From NCBI GenBank assembly GCA_030062745.1, contig CP099843.1, positions 21,054,583 through 21,118,582 of the forward strand: a stretch of DNA of 64,000 bases, given 5' to 3'. The translations under genes were made by a program, and so were the position numbers. The notes below the pieces were generated by a model. The model did not search any database. It saw only the letters and a program-made list of their open reading frames with translations, and was not told the origin of the DNA. Shown piece by piece: positions 55,027 to 64,000 of the stretch (positions within the stretch are counted from its first letter, which is position 1; every line of letters begins with the position of its first letter). The stretch is from Capitulum mitella. Lineage: Eukaryota; Arthropoda; Thecostraca; Pollicipedomorpha; Pollicipedidae.

Positions 55027-58000
55027 ATAGATACTGGTAACTTATATACACACTTACAACTTCCGTCTTTCTTCGTGACGGCCCCTAGAAGCTATTATTT
55101 GGGAGATCAAGCAACCCCTCTCCGATAAAAGCTGGAACGATATAATCACCATAAGAGGCGGACGCATTGCCCTGCGGGTTGACAGGAAGCAGACCGAGTC
55201 GCTGGAAAAAATGATGCCGTAGGTCTGGGGTCCGTGAAAATCGTTATGCAACGCTGCAACAGTCGCCAAACGATTCACGTGGAAGGAAAATTTCCCGGAC
55301 GAAATTCATTTGATGTGCTATTAGCTGTCGCTTAAGGTACCGCTTGTTTCGATACTAAAAATACTGATAAAATACTGATTAGTTGCATACAGTTAATTAC
55401 AGAACCTTCGCTTTTTCGAGATTTCGCTAATATTTTTGGGGGTTTTTGCCCGTTTCCAAAAACAGTACCAGTTTCGAACTCTGCTTATCAATCGTTTACT
55501 ATGCTGTAAGTTTCATCTTCCCCCGAAGTACGGTGCGGAAGTTAGAGAGGAGGGTGTCAGGGAACCTCCCTCTGGTACGGAATGGATCGATCCGACCCGT
55601 GGTACGAGGAGGATTAACAAGGACCCTTCGTGCAATGTATGATGTAACAAGAAACAAACTGCAACTTTCAAAACGGCTGTTTGGGACTGGTGTTTTCTTA
55701 ACCCTATTCCCGGCAGGGGGGGGGCGGAATCCGCCCCCCCCTCGGGTTTTTTGCTTGCCAATTCCAGGCTTTTTAACGCAGCTTCACGAAACTTGGTCAC
55801 TTTTCCTAGCTATTCCTTCTACGCGCCGTGACAAAATTTTGAAATTCTATTTTGCTCAGGGACGGAGCCAGGCAACGTTTTTGGGAGGCACCTCAGGTCA
55901 TTTTTGGCCATGTTGAGGGTAAAAGGAAAATGTCTGCCAAAAACAGAGTTTTTAAGATAGAACTTAAAACTTTATATGAATATATAGCTAAATAATTGGG
56001 CAATGTGCGTATGTAATTTTGTTTATCTGAGGTCACTTTACAAGGTCAGGTCAAGGTCAAAAGTCAAAATTTGTTTTTTCGCAATAATTTCGGGGCCGTT
56101 TTTTCAAATGCCAAACCCGGAATATATATGACGCAAAAAGATGCCCTCTACTTGTGTACAAAGTTTCAGCTTGATATCAGGTCGGGTCACGGAGCTATGA
56201 CCTAAAATGTCAGTGCACGTACCCTATATCGCAAAAGCTAAAAAATGAATTTTTTGGGATAGAGTGAATTTAATCGATTAAAAACGTTTACAGATAATAT
56301 TGAATGCACACGACATCATTCCAGGTGACCCCAAGGTCACTGGAGGTCATTTAAGGTCAAAAGTCACAAGTTGATCTGAGAAACGTGTGACCATGACAGT
56401 TCCCCCTTTCTCATGTCCCTGGCACCGCCTATGCTAACATTATACAAACATTGTAATGCGATTTGTACTTCTTTAGCATAACATGACTAGCAGAAGCTAA
56501 AAAAGTGTTTTTACCTTTTTTGTTCATTCCGTTATTAGAAAACTAATCCCCCTATTTTTGAAACCCTGTGAACGCCCATGAATTTTCTCAAAATTTCAGA
56601 TTTGCATACCCATGGTAAAAGCCCTATCCATAATCTCTCGATTCATGCCAGTTTCATCGAAATCGGTCCATAAACAACGGAGTTATAAGAAGTCAAAAAG
56701 TACCCTCCATTTTGACATTTTTGCCCCCCTGTATCCACAAATTTCAAAATTTTGAAAATTTGTTTTTATAAAAATGTAGTTCACGTCACGGCAAATCGAT
56801 TGCCGTTTGTTGCGATGAAATCGGATAAGTAGTTCTCGAGATCTCAGGGGGGGGCCGAATCCGCCCCCCCTGCCGGGAATCGGCCATACCGTCTAGCCCT
56901 CCGGGAATAGGGTTAAGTTGAATTGCGGGACTACATCGGTCACACTCATCAAGATGTCTAACATTGCATAACAATGTGTTTTGTCAAGAATGTGCTTCTC
57001 AAAACGTTGTTGCATGTCTCCAAGACAAGCAGGAGCTTTTCCGTTGCCACGTCGCCCCAGCCAGCGAAGAACTCCAGCTGCTGGACACTAACGCGGACTG
57101 TTTTCCAGATATGCCACGAACTGGGCATCGCCGAACAGCAGCTGGATGAGATCACCCTGAGCGCCAACACCCGGCACATCACCGAGTTCAGGCCGCACCA
57201 GAGGGCGCTGCACGTCTTCCAAGGTCAGATGGCGGGCAGAGACGGTCCCGAGGTCACGGCTCTGTGGTCGTGGACGTGGTCTTCCAAAAATAGCGGCGTT
57301 GTTGATCATGAAGTGAGGCGGTGCAGGAAAACGCACCGAGTAGAGGAGGAAAAGCAGTCGCTGATCTTGGCTGATCTGATCTTGGCCTTGAACCGGCGGG
57401 ATTATGTGTCATAAAGTACCCGGAGCCGCGTTTTGCAATGCTGATATGACGCTTGGCGCTTCGCGGTAAGGATACACGGTGGAAGACCACGGTGGAAGAG
57501 CGGCTGTGATATTCCTTTTCGTCTCTCGGCGTGCCGCGGATAATCGGCGCTGCTTGACAGCGCATCGCGACTGTGCAGTTTGATAACGTTCGCGTGTATC
57601 ATATTTTGTACCCAAGGTTATTTCATATCCAAGGTTTCCTCTCCGTGTGTTTGATTATTTGCGAGGAAAAACGATAGTAGCCACATTCAAACTGTTCTTT
57701 TGCGACCCAGCAAAGTGCAGTGTATAGACTGGCTATCACAGTATCAGTGAATATCACCTTACCACAGGTAGCGTCCCGAGTTCTGTTTCACTTTGCGCAT
57801 TACTGAGTGACTCGCTCAAGACCCATTTTACTCGTTCATGCGTACATTGTATAGAGTATCATACTCCAGCAAATGCTGAAGAGGCCGAGAGCCGTAACGT
57901 GACTCATCACAGCTGCCGCTGCCGACCTATTCCGTGGTACTCAATGATTGTTCTTGTCTGTTGCCAAATGAGAAACAGACGTTTACGTAACGGCCTGCGG

Positions 58001-59719
58001 TGCCCGACCTCAGAGCGGTGTCACAGAACTTGAGATGCATGCATACGTTGAACGGAACGTTGACTTTCATGAGGTATAGGAGATACATTATACATGGCTG
58101 CATCCGCAAATTCGTATATCGGCTGTTTCATGTTAGGTGTCACACTTCGCATGATATCCCAGCATGAACGTCGAACAAGGACTACAGCGTAGGCACGACG
58201 CCTATCGAGAAATGCGTTCCTAGCTTCCGCTGTGGGTATCGCATGGGAAGCACGTATTTCCCCTGACCACCATCTCCTATGCAGACATTGGATTCATACC
58301 TCAAACATAAAGAGTGCAGCATGCGATTACCAGTCTGCCGGTGTTTGAGTTGTTTTTGTTTTAAGGAGCGTTGAGCCGGCTAACTGTCCGACTAAGGCTC
58401 CACCTGATCTGACTGCCCGCCGCTGTAACTGAGGCGGCGCCACCAACGGGTTGCTGGACGCTGGCGTGCTCCTGGGTCGGGAGAATTTAACGTTATCCCT
58501 ATGGCGATACATGGAGGGGAAGGACCCAAAAATGTCGTCTTCCTCCGTTAGCATGTCTTATTCCCTCGTGGATCGAGTACGTGGTACCGCCATTCCACAG
58601 AGGCCGTGTGTGCTGTTGAGGGTGTTAGTGTTCATGGAAGCGTATGAGTTACATGACGGATCGCCTGACCTGACCGGACCTGACTTGTCTGGCCTGACTT
58701 GACCTGATCTGACCTGACTTGCTGTCGCCGTCCACAGAGGCGAACCGGGTGTTTGCGCTACGGACAGTATGTGGGTGACTGCCCACCTATCCTAACCTGA
58801 CCTGACCTGACCTGACGTCGCCGTCCACAGAGGCGGGTCGGGTGTTCGCGTTCCGGGCCGTGTGCGAGTCGGGCGCCGAGGACGCGCTCAGCCGGATGGG
58901 CCAGCTGATGAACGAGAGTCACGCCTCCTGCCGGGACCTGTACCAGTGCAGCCACGAGCTGCTCGACGCCATCTGCCGTCTGTCGGAGGGCGTGGCGTAC
59001 GGAGCACGGCTTACCGGCGCCGGGTGAGACTCTCTCCCCCTCCCCCCATCCGCCGCCGCCGCCGCGGCGAAGACAGGTCGGCATCGGCTGACGGCCGGCA
59101 ATCTGTTGCGCTGACGCTCGAACGGCCAGCGCCCCGAGGTCGGATCTTGTGGCTGGTTTGCACTGATGCCAGTCCAGAGTCGAACTGCGTTTGGTGACGA
59201 ATTTAATGAGGCCTTAGTCTTTGATAGATATGCTTTAGTGGGAAGATCATGTTTTAGACCCGTTTGGACCGCTATGATACAAAAATCGTAAAGTTGTGTG
59301 TTACCGGGGAAAGTTTTGAGGGTACAGCGACCTTGAAATATTTACTAGGGTCTGTTGACGACTCATTCCAGTCACATTTCGGTTACATCATACAAGTATC
59401 AGGATTATCCTAGTCCAGAATGCGGTTTGGATGCTCTCAAGCAGTATATCGAATATGCTGTTGAAAACTAGAAAAGTTGTGTGATCCCGTTTGGACCAAT
59501 GATGGCCGCGTTTCACTTGTAACAGGCTCCTCGGTTCCCGGTTTTCCCGACAGATGGGGCGGCTGCGCGGTGGCTCTGGTGCCGGGAGAACGCGTCGACG
59601 AGTACATCTCTAAACTGAAGGCCGAGTTTTACGCGCGTCGTCCGAACGCCGAGGGGCTCGACCTGGACAAGGTGGTGTTCCGGACCGAGCCGGGCGACGG
59701 TGCTGCCATCTTCAAATAA
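48805..59719 (+). CDS. GALK2: N-acetylgalactosamine kinase (galactokinase 2), 9 coding exons
   Basis: Cytosolic GHMP-family kinase that phosphorylates GalNAc, and less well galactose, at C1 with ATP in amino-sugar salvage. Exons: 48805-48941, 49724-49891, 50432-50630, 52144-52252, 52953-53110, 53408-53548, 57109-57223, 58831-59023, 59554-59719. All are GT-AG and in phase, giving 461 aa (human 458). The galactokinase signature [15 protein letters not shown] spans the exon 1/2 junction (residues 46-60). The ATP loop [11 protein letters not shown] is at about 144-154. GTEGGGMDQ carries the catalytic Asp at about 195. LTGAGWGGC spans exons 8/9 (about 403-411). CGYS after the signature, in place of the GALK1 sequence, and the family N-terminus point to GALK2 rather than GALK1. 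The final codons include FK-stop, with an AATAAA overlapping the stop codon (59715-59720). No inactivating change was seen. Confidence 0.96.
50631..52143 (+). other. GALK2 intron 3
   Basis: A 1.5-kb intron of unique sequence with no array or mobile element that I can recognise, ending in a clear pyrimidine-rich acceptor (TTTGTTTGTCTCCAG). Confidence 0.6.
52550..52880 (+). repeat. ~55-bp degenerate array in GALK2 intron 4
   Basis: About six diverged units with the landmarks GACCCAAATCTG, GTGGTCTGTA/GATGGCCTGTA, GTGTAGA and AGTCTGG. It ends about 70 bases before the exon 5 acceptor. Confidence 0.75.
53641..54320 (+). mobile_element. Possible third piggyBac-like element, left end
   Basis: TTAACCCTCC at 53641 is followed by sequence containing GCCATAACTCTGCGGA and AGGTCACTGACCAAGGTCA. 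These recall internal motifs of the 55698-56916 element. No matching right end was located, so extent and identity are uncertain. Confidence 0.3.
54991..55022. repeat. (AT)n microsatellite
   Basis: An uninterrupted run of about 16 AT units in GALK2 intron 6. Confidence 0.97.
55698..56916 (-). mobile_element. piggyBac-like non-autonomous element, copy B (intact ends)
   Basis: A 1.22-kb element with TTAA at both outer edges (55698-55701 and 56913-56916). Inside these lie terminal inverted repeats CCCTATTCCCGG on the left and CCGGGAATAGGG on the right. CCCT-type ends with a TTAA target are characteristic of the piggyBac superfamily. Each end has a G-run/C-run hairpin next to CCGGGAAT. It is inverted relative to copy A (5015-6202), with high similarity along the whole length. 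No transposase-size frame is present. It lies in GALK2 intron 6. Confidence 0.85.
57635..57840 (+). repeat. ~200-bp dispersed repeat, copy 1
   Basis: Matches 60430-60632 in the same orientation at roughly 80 percent by eye. Shared blocks include GATAGTAGCCACATTCAAA, GTTCTTTTGCGA, CCAGCAAAGT, TATCACAGTATCAG and CAAGACCCATTTTA. It lies in GALK2 intron 7. Family unknown. Confidence 0.75.
58660..58862 (+). repeat. Duplicated GALK2 exon 8 acceptor with CCTGA leader
   Basis: A (CCTGA)n-rich leader, GTCGCCGTCCACAG and the first ~35 exon bases occur twice. The first copy (acceptor AG at 58736-58737) reads [13 protein letters not shown] and then a stop. The second (AG at 58829-58830) is the real exon 8 ([13 protein letters not shown]...). 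A GTATGT after the first copy's CTACGGACA could serve as a donor, making a roughly 28-base cryptic exon. Confidence 0.88.
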
Positions 59720-59750
59720 ATTGGTGCTGCCATCGTTAAATAGATGGCGC
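59695..59750 (+). repeat. Tandem duplication of the GALK2 stop-codon region
   Basis: GGTGCTGCCATCTTCAAATAA (last codons and stop) is followed directly by TGGTGCTGCCATCGTTAAATAG, a ~25-bp duplicate that would read GAAIVK and stop. It is the coding 3' end counterpart of the splice-site duplications elsewhere in the window. Confidence 0.8.
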
Positions 59751-60046
59751 GCCCGACATGTGGCCACTTCGGCAACCTCCGGTTTTGGTTAGATACGCAA
59801 TACGATGTTGCGACACCGCGCTTGTCGGGCAGGATTCACAAACACTAATTTAGTGCGCTAGGATGTTCAGACATTGACATTAGGACTGGCACGATTGTGT
59901 GTGTTGCACGCGGCACGGTAATTATTCGTTCGAGCGACGAGTGGGGTTTTTGTACACACGCCGGCATGAATGCTGTGCGGGTTCAGAAGTGGCACGATAC
60001 TCGTGTCCTCTTGTGTTGTCGCTGATAGGAGTTGTTTGAAATCAAA

Positions 60047-60052
60047 ATAAAT
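60047..60052 (+). promoter_or_regulatory. Candidate GALK2 poly(A) signal
   Basis: AATAAA 0.33 kb downstream of the stop codon. It is a more plausible site than the AATAAA overlapping the stop codon itself. Confidence 0.5.
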
Positions 60053-60429
60053 CCAAGCCTTTGAACTATAGAAGAAAATGAAATCATAGCTGTTGCGGGG
60101 ATCGTGCACTGCAGTTGTTACATTTATGTCACTATGTTTATCTTCATGTAGGTAAACTGAGCGTTGAACAACGAATACATTGTTAGTCAGAGGTCACAGT
60201 TTTCTCGTCATTTGGGCGCGATTTACGCAGGGAATGCTGAATAAATCAAGATTTCGAGTATTTGTCGTGAGTTGAGAATCACTCAGCTTCGGGCCGCGAG
60301 CCATCGGTTTAAGGTGTAGCCAAAATGTGCTCGCGGTTGTTTTCATAGCCGCGGTAGCCAACGCAGAAGTTTTCCGTAGTATCAAAGGCCTTGGCACATC
60401 TGAGCAGCACAAAATATCCACCGCTTTTC

Positions 60430-60632
60430 CTGTCCGTGTGTTCAATTATTCGCGAGGATTTGATAGTAGCCACATTCAAATTGTTCTTTTGCGATCCAGC
60501 AAAGTACAGTGTATGGACTGGTTATCACAGTATCAGCAAATATTACCTTATCAGAAGCCCGAGTTCGATTTTACTTTGCGCATTGTTGAGCGGCTCGCCC
60601 AAGACCCATTTTATTCTTTCACGCGAAATAAT
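60430..60632 (+). repeat. ~200-bp dispersed repeat, copy 2
   Basis: Second copy of the 57635-57840 repeat. Here it lies in an open frame that lacks an ATG at its 5' end, and no known protein is recognised. It lies between the GALK2 3' end and the foldback-like element. Confidence 0.75.
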
Positions 60633-60877
60633 CTGGGTATTTGCGAAATACCGGGCATGGTCCAGTAATGGCAGTTATCGCGTCCCTAAACCAAATCTTT
60701 AAATGCCATTTTTCAAAATTTCGACTGGAACGGTTACCAGGGGCCGTCATCAGGATTTTAGGCTCGGTTAAACCGTAAATATGCCAACAAACGCGGGATC
60801 CATCACCTTCCGAGACTCTGGAGTCGCCGGTTCCCACCGGTGAGGCCCTACTGGTGATTCCGTCAGACCTCCCTGGA

Positions 60878-61010
60878 GGACAGTCGCCTCCTGGGCTGGG
60901 GGCAGCCGCCTCCTGGGTTGGGTCAGCCGCCTCCTGGGCTGGGGGACAGCCGCCTCCTGGGTTGGGTCAGCCGCCTCCTGGGCTGGGGGACAGCCGCCTC
61001 CTGTGCTGGC
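60878..61010 (+). repeat. 22-bp CAGCCGCCTCCTGGG minisatellite
   Basis: Six units of CAGCCGCCTCCTGGGTTGGG or the GGCTGGGGGA variant, the two variants alternating. It ends where the foldback-like element begins. Confidence 0.9.
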
Positions 61011-61254
61011 GAGAAACATGTCACGCCGTGTTCGGACAGAACTTCGTATCGCATTTCTTCGTACGCAAACCTTCGTACGCAAATCTTCGTATGCAAATCT
61101 CCGTACCGCAAATCTTTGTGTACAAATCTTCGTACGCAAATATTCGTACGCGCCAAACTTGGTATACGTAAAGCTTCGTATACGCATTTCCTTGTGTACG
61201 CATTTTTTGGCAACACATTCCTCCTGTATACGCAAATCGTTCGTATCGCATTTC

Positions 61255-61328
61255 TTATATATGTATATACATATATATATATATATATAATATATATATA
61301 TAACAAATGTTATATATATAAGAAATGT

Positions 61329-61372
<44 letters not shown>

Positions 61373-61390
61373 CGTGTATATATATGCAAA
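61255..61390. repeat. Compound (TA)n/(TG)n microsatellite
   Basis: Several TATATA runs interrupted by ACAAATGT or AGAAATGT, then (TG)n. It directly follows the left arm of the foldback-like element. Confidence 0.97.
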
Positions 61391-61659
61391 ACTTCGTGCC
61401 TCGTATTTTTTTGGGGGAAGAGGCAGTTTAAATTTGCCGTCGTGTTAAGGATGATACAAAAGGCTTCATGTTGAATTTTTTCGCATCGCGGCTTCAAACA
61501 CGAGATGACTGTTCTGACGATGCAATGGACACCTGATGGCCGCCAGAGGCCTTAGCAGCCATAGTCAGTTTGAGCAGCATCGTCATTTTCTTGCATACTA
61601 GTCTAAATGATTATTGCATTTGTCATGATAAGATACCTTAGATACCAAGAGTTTATTCG

Positions 61660-61965
61660 CCGTCCTCGTGGCCGAGGTGGCAAGGATGTTGACTGGTCCC
61701 GATTGTGCGGGTTTAAAATTTCCGAAAACAACGAACCGGGACTCGAACTGTTTTGGCCCGACCATTCATAATGTTGTCAGTTGGTAACTGAGGGTAAACC
61801 CGGCACGGGGAGGCCGTGTCGCAAACATAATGCGGCACGGAAAAGATATCTCCGCGGCCCTCTCTGGCTAAAAAGACCGGATGCAAAATTACCCGTTGAA
61901 CTGGAATTGCATTACTGGGTGGTGGGTTCAAAGTACAGGCAACAAGCTCTGCTTAGCTCGTTGGT
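61660..61965 (+). mobile_element. tRNA-derived SINE family A, copy 3
   Basis: The tRNA-like head on the + strand (GTCCTCGTGGCCGAGGTGGC, then a decayed T-arm region) leads into a body that is the reverse complement of 4570-4812 and 35827-36070. Matching marks include GCCGTGTCGCAAACATAATG, GCGGCACGG and AAGCTCTGCTTAGCTCG. It lies inside the core of the foldback-like element. Confidence 0.5.
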
Positions 61966-62904
61966 GCCCTGAGCCAAAACCCGTCCATGCAAACCGTTCG
62001 GGTAAAATTCCTAAAAAAGGGGAAAAGGGAGCTCATCTTGATCTTCCCACAAAACGACGCAGAGAAACCTATCTTTCCATCCACAAAAATTCATGCAAGA
62101 TATTCATATCGCGGGGGGGGGGGTGGCAGAGACGTTTTCCCCGTAGGAGTTATGTTAAATCCCCCAAAAAGTGGGGGAGCATGGCCTCCCCCTCCCACCC
62201 TCTTCCTACGCCCATGGTCTGGTACATCACTGTCACATATTCCAATCTCCGTACACGAAAAGGTGCCCTGCTGACCTGCAATGCAGGCTCTTGCTGATCT
62301 GAAATGGCGTCTCTGTGCAGGGATGCAAATATTAGGATTTGCTTCATTTTACACATCTCCGGTCCGCCAAAGCATGACACTATGGTGATGTTTGGAAACA
62401 ATAGCCTAAAAAGGATTTTGCTCGTCCCTCAACATTCTGGGACATACCTGCACCCATGTCCTTTACCTTGTTCTCACCGATCAAATGCACTTTCTCATAT
62501 ATGCGCATGACCAGGCCAGTTAATATAATTTACCTTGCTAAAAGAAATGAAGACAAGCACGCGTCGTTGTGCCCAAAAGTACAAATGCAGCAGCCGCGAA
62601 GTGTACAAGTACAGCAAAATGCGATACAAAGATTTGCGTATACGAAGAAATGTGATACGAAGAAATGTGTATCCAAAGTTTTGCGGATACGAAGAAATGC
62701 GTATACGAAGATTTGCGTGTACGAAATTACTTCGCGTACGAATCGAATAATTGCGTACACGAAGTTTTGCGCTAGCAAAGTTTTGCGATACGGATATTTG
62801 CATACGAAGAAATGTGATACGAAGATATGCGATACGAAGATTAGCGTGCGAACTTTTGCGTACGAAGAAGTGCGATACGAAGTTCTGTCATGGAACCGTG
62901 TCAC

Positions 62905-64000
62905 GCAGTCTTCGTGTGATTGATAGACATCTGAATGGGTTTCAGTTCGCCACACTAGGCCGGAAAAGTTGTCTTTCAGAAACTGGGATCGACGCATGGA
63001 TTGCATACACTACATTTTGCAAACAGGGAACCCTTGATTTGAAACCATGGATCCATCTACACGAAGTCGCAAATGAAATTGTCAGTTCTCTCCACCACGG
63101 CAAGTATGCGTAAATTATATTTCACGAAACACTTAATGTCGAACGTAAATTTCAACAAACATGACGCACGAGTCAAATCTGAATAATCAAGTTATCCATA
63201 CAAGGACACTTGAAAAATGAGTCCCCAAAGCAGTCACTTTTGCAAATCGTCTTGACGATGCTCGTTGCTGAGTGTTCCCAATCTTTTCGACATTTTCAGG
63301 TGAGTGTAAGTGTGCGTTTTTCCTTCACTGCATTTCTAGTGAGCACTGTTCTGAAAGAGTTCCGACGGATGGCCAGCGCTGAAACATCTCGGAGGTTCGT
63401 AACATCGGACTCCTAACAGTCGCTCGAGAGTATTTGCTCGCCAGAGGGGTGCCAGCCAGTACCTACAAGTCAATACGCAACGAAAAATACAATCCGGCAG
63501 CAGGATGGTAATAAGGCACACCATGTGACCACCACGAATAAGGCACACATCGGAACTGGTAAATTGTGAATTATGGCTGATGGACCTGATGTGAGGAACA
63601 TCCAAGAAAACCAATGCGCACAGCTATCATTGTCGCAAGCCAATGTCGAGCCACTCCATGAAAATATCCATTTCTTCAAAACGCAGGTAGCCAGGTCGAG
63701 CTTCCACAAGACTCTCAGATACCCAACAGACAGACTCGACAACTAAGTCTGATAGGTATGGACGGAACGTTCTTAGAATTCCCCGAACCTGAAACAAACA
63801 GTGACGAGGTATAGCTCACAAAGTACTGGGAGCTTGTTAACATACTCGAAGTTAAAAATCTACATCATTTTGTAGCCAAAAATGAAGCTATTGAAATGCA
63901 TTAAGAACTGTAATGTATGTCATACCGAAGCGGTCGTTAATGGAAACAAGACAATGCAGAAAATGGCGGCATAAACATATCTACACAAGCACAAATCCAA
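62905..64000. other. Unique intergenic sequence at the window end
   Basis: Short open frames only, with no recognisable gene, RNA or repeat family. Confidence 0.5.

Larger units (their letters stand above)
61020..62904. mobile_element. Foldback-like element with repeat-built inverted arms
   Basis: The left arm (about 61020-61255) consists of irregular 10-14-bp direct repeats of CTTCGTAYRCGCAAAT type. The right arm (about 62610-62904) consists of the same units inverted (ATTTGCGTAYACGAAG). The outermost ~45 bases agree as inverted repeats: TCGTATCGCATTTCTTCGTA on the left against TACGAAGAAGTGCGATACGA on the right, continuing through GTTCTGTC and a diverged GTGTCAC. Inverted arms made of short direct subrepeats are the hallmark of foldback elements. 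The core holds TA/TG microsatellites, a SINE copy and a G-run, and no transposase frame. Confidence 0.65.

Noticed and set aside
60327-60668. 113-codon frame with an apparently signal-peptide-like start (MLAVVFIAAVANA)
   Set aside because: The first codon is GTG, not ATG, and the nearest ATG (60325) is in another frame with an early stop. The frame overlaps a dispersed repeat.
61020-61255. CRISPR-like array of short repeats
   Set aside because: Units are irregular, lack unique equal-length spacers, occur in inverted form at the other arm and are in a eukaryotic genome.
1-64000. Bacterial operon, riboswitch or phage features
   Set aside because: All recognised genes are spliced metazoan genes, and no prokaryotic signal is present.

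Overview
The window is nuclear DNA from a metazoan. It holds three intron-rich, well-conserved animal genes, all on the + strand and all carrying GT-AG introns (one GC-AG). Each gene was assembled exon by exon and every junction keeps codon phase. They are: (1) XPOT, exportin-T, the Ran-dependent tRNA export receptor (coding 1068-13404, 17 exons, about 984 aa); (2) CATSPERB, the beta auxiliary subunit of the sperm CatSper calcium channel (coding 21857-39974, 20 exons, about 923 aa); (3) GALK2, a GHMP-family N-acetylgalactosamine/galactose kinase (coding 48805-59719, 9 exons, about 461 aa). The genes have no shared pathway. XPOT and CATSPERB are both generally regarded as lost in Drosophila and C. 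elegans, so the source is an animal that kept them. CATSPERB implies flagellated sperm. An invertebrate is likely from the divergent sequences and very GC-rich third codon positions, but I cannot name the species.

Layout: 1-1030 is CpG-free and is probably a 5' intron of XPOT. 1068-13404 is XPOT. 13405-21850 is intergenic, with a 500-N assembly gap (16451-16950), a transposon end, a GC-rich low-complexity tract, a degenerate 140-bp tandem array and a second CpG-free block. 21857-39974 is CATSPERB. 40000-47000 holds poly(A) signals, a broken zinc-finger fragment, one uncharacterised GC-rich open frame, a hairpin and a SINE. 46866-59719 is the probable promoter and body of GALK2. 60000-64000 holds a foldback-like element with SINE and microsatellite content.

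The strongest unusual signal is architectural. At about ten exon edges in all three genes, the splice site with its adjoining coding bases is part of a tandem repeat, so the intron contains extra copies of the 5' or 3' splice site with exon sequence attached (XPOT exons 1, 4, 5, 12; CATSPERB exons 3, 8, 17, 18, 20; GALK2 exon 8). The GALK2 stop codon region is similarly duplicated. Many other introns carry GC-rich minisatellites close to a splice site. Mobile DNA includes two copies of a 1.2-kb non-autonomous element with TTAA target sites and CCCT/AGGG ends (piggyBac-like), at least one related end, a three-copy tRNA-derived SINE family, another tRNA-headed SINE, and a roughly 1.9-kb foldback element.
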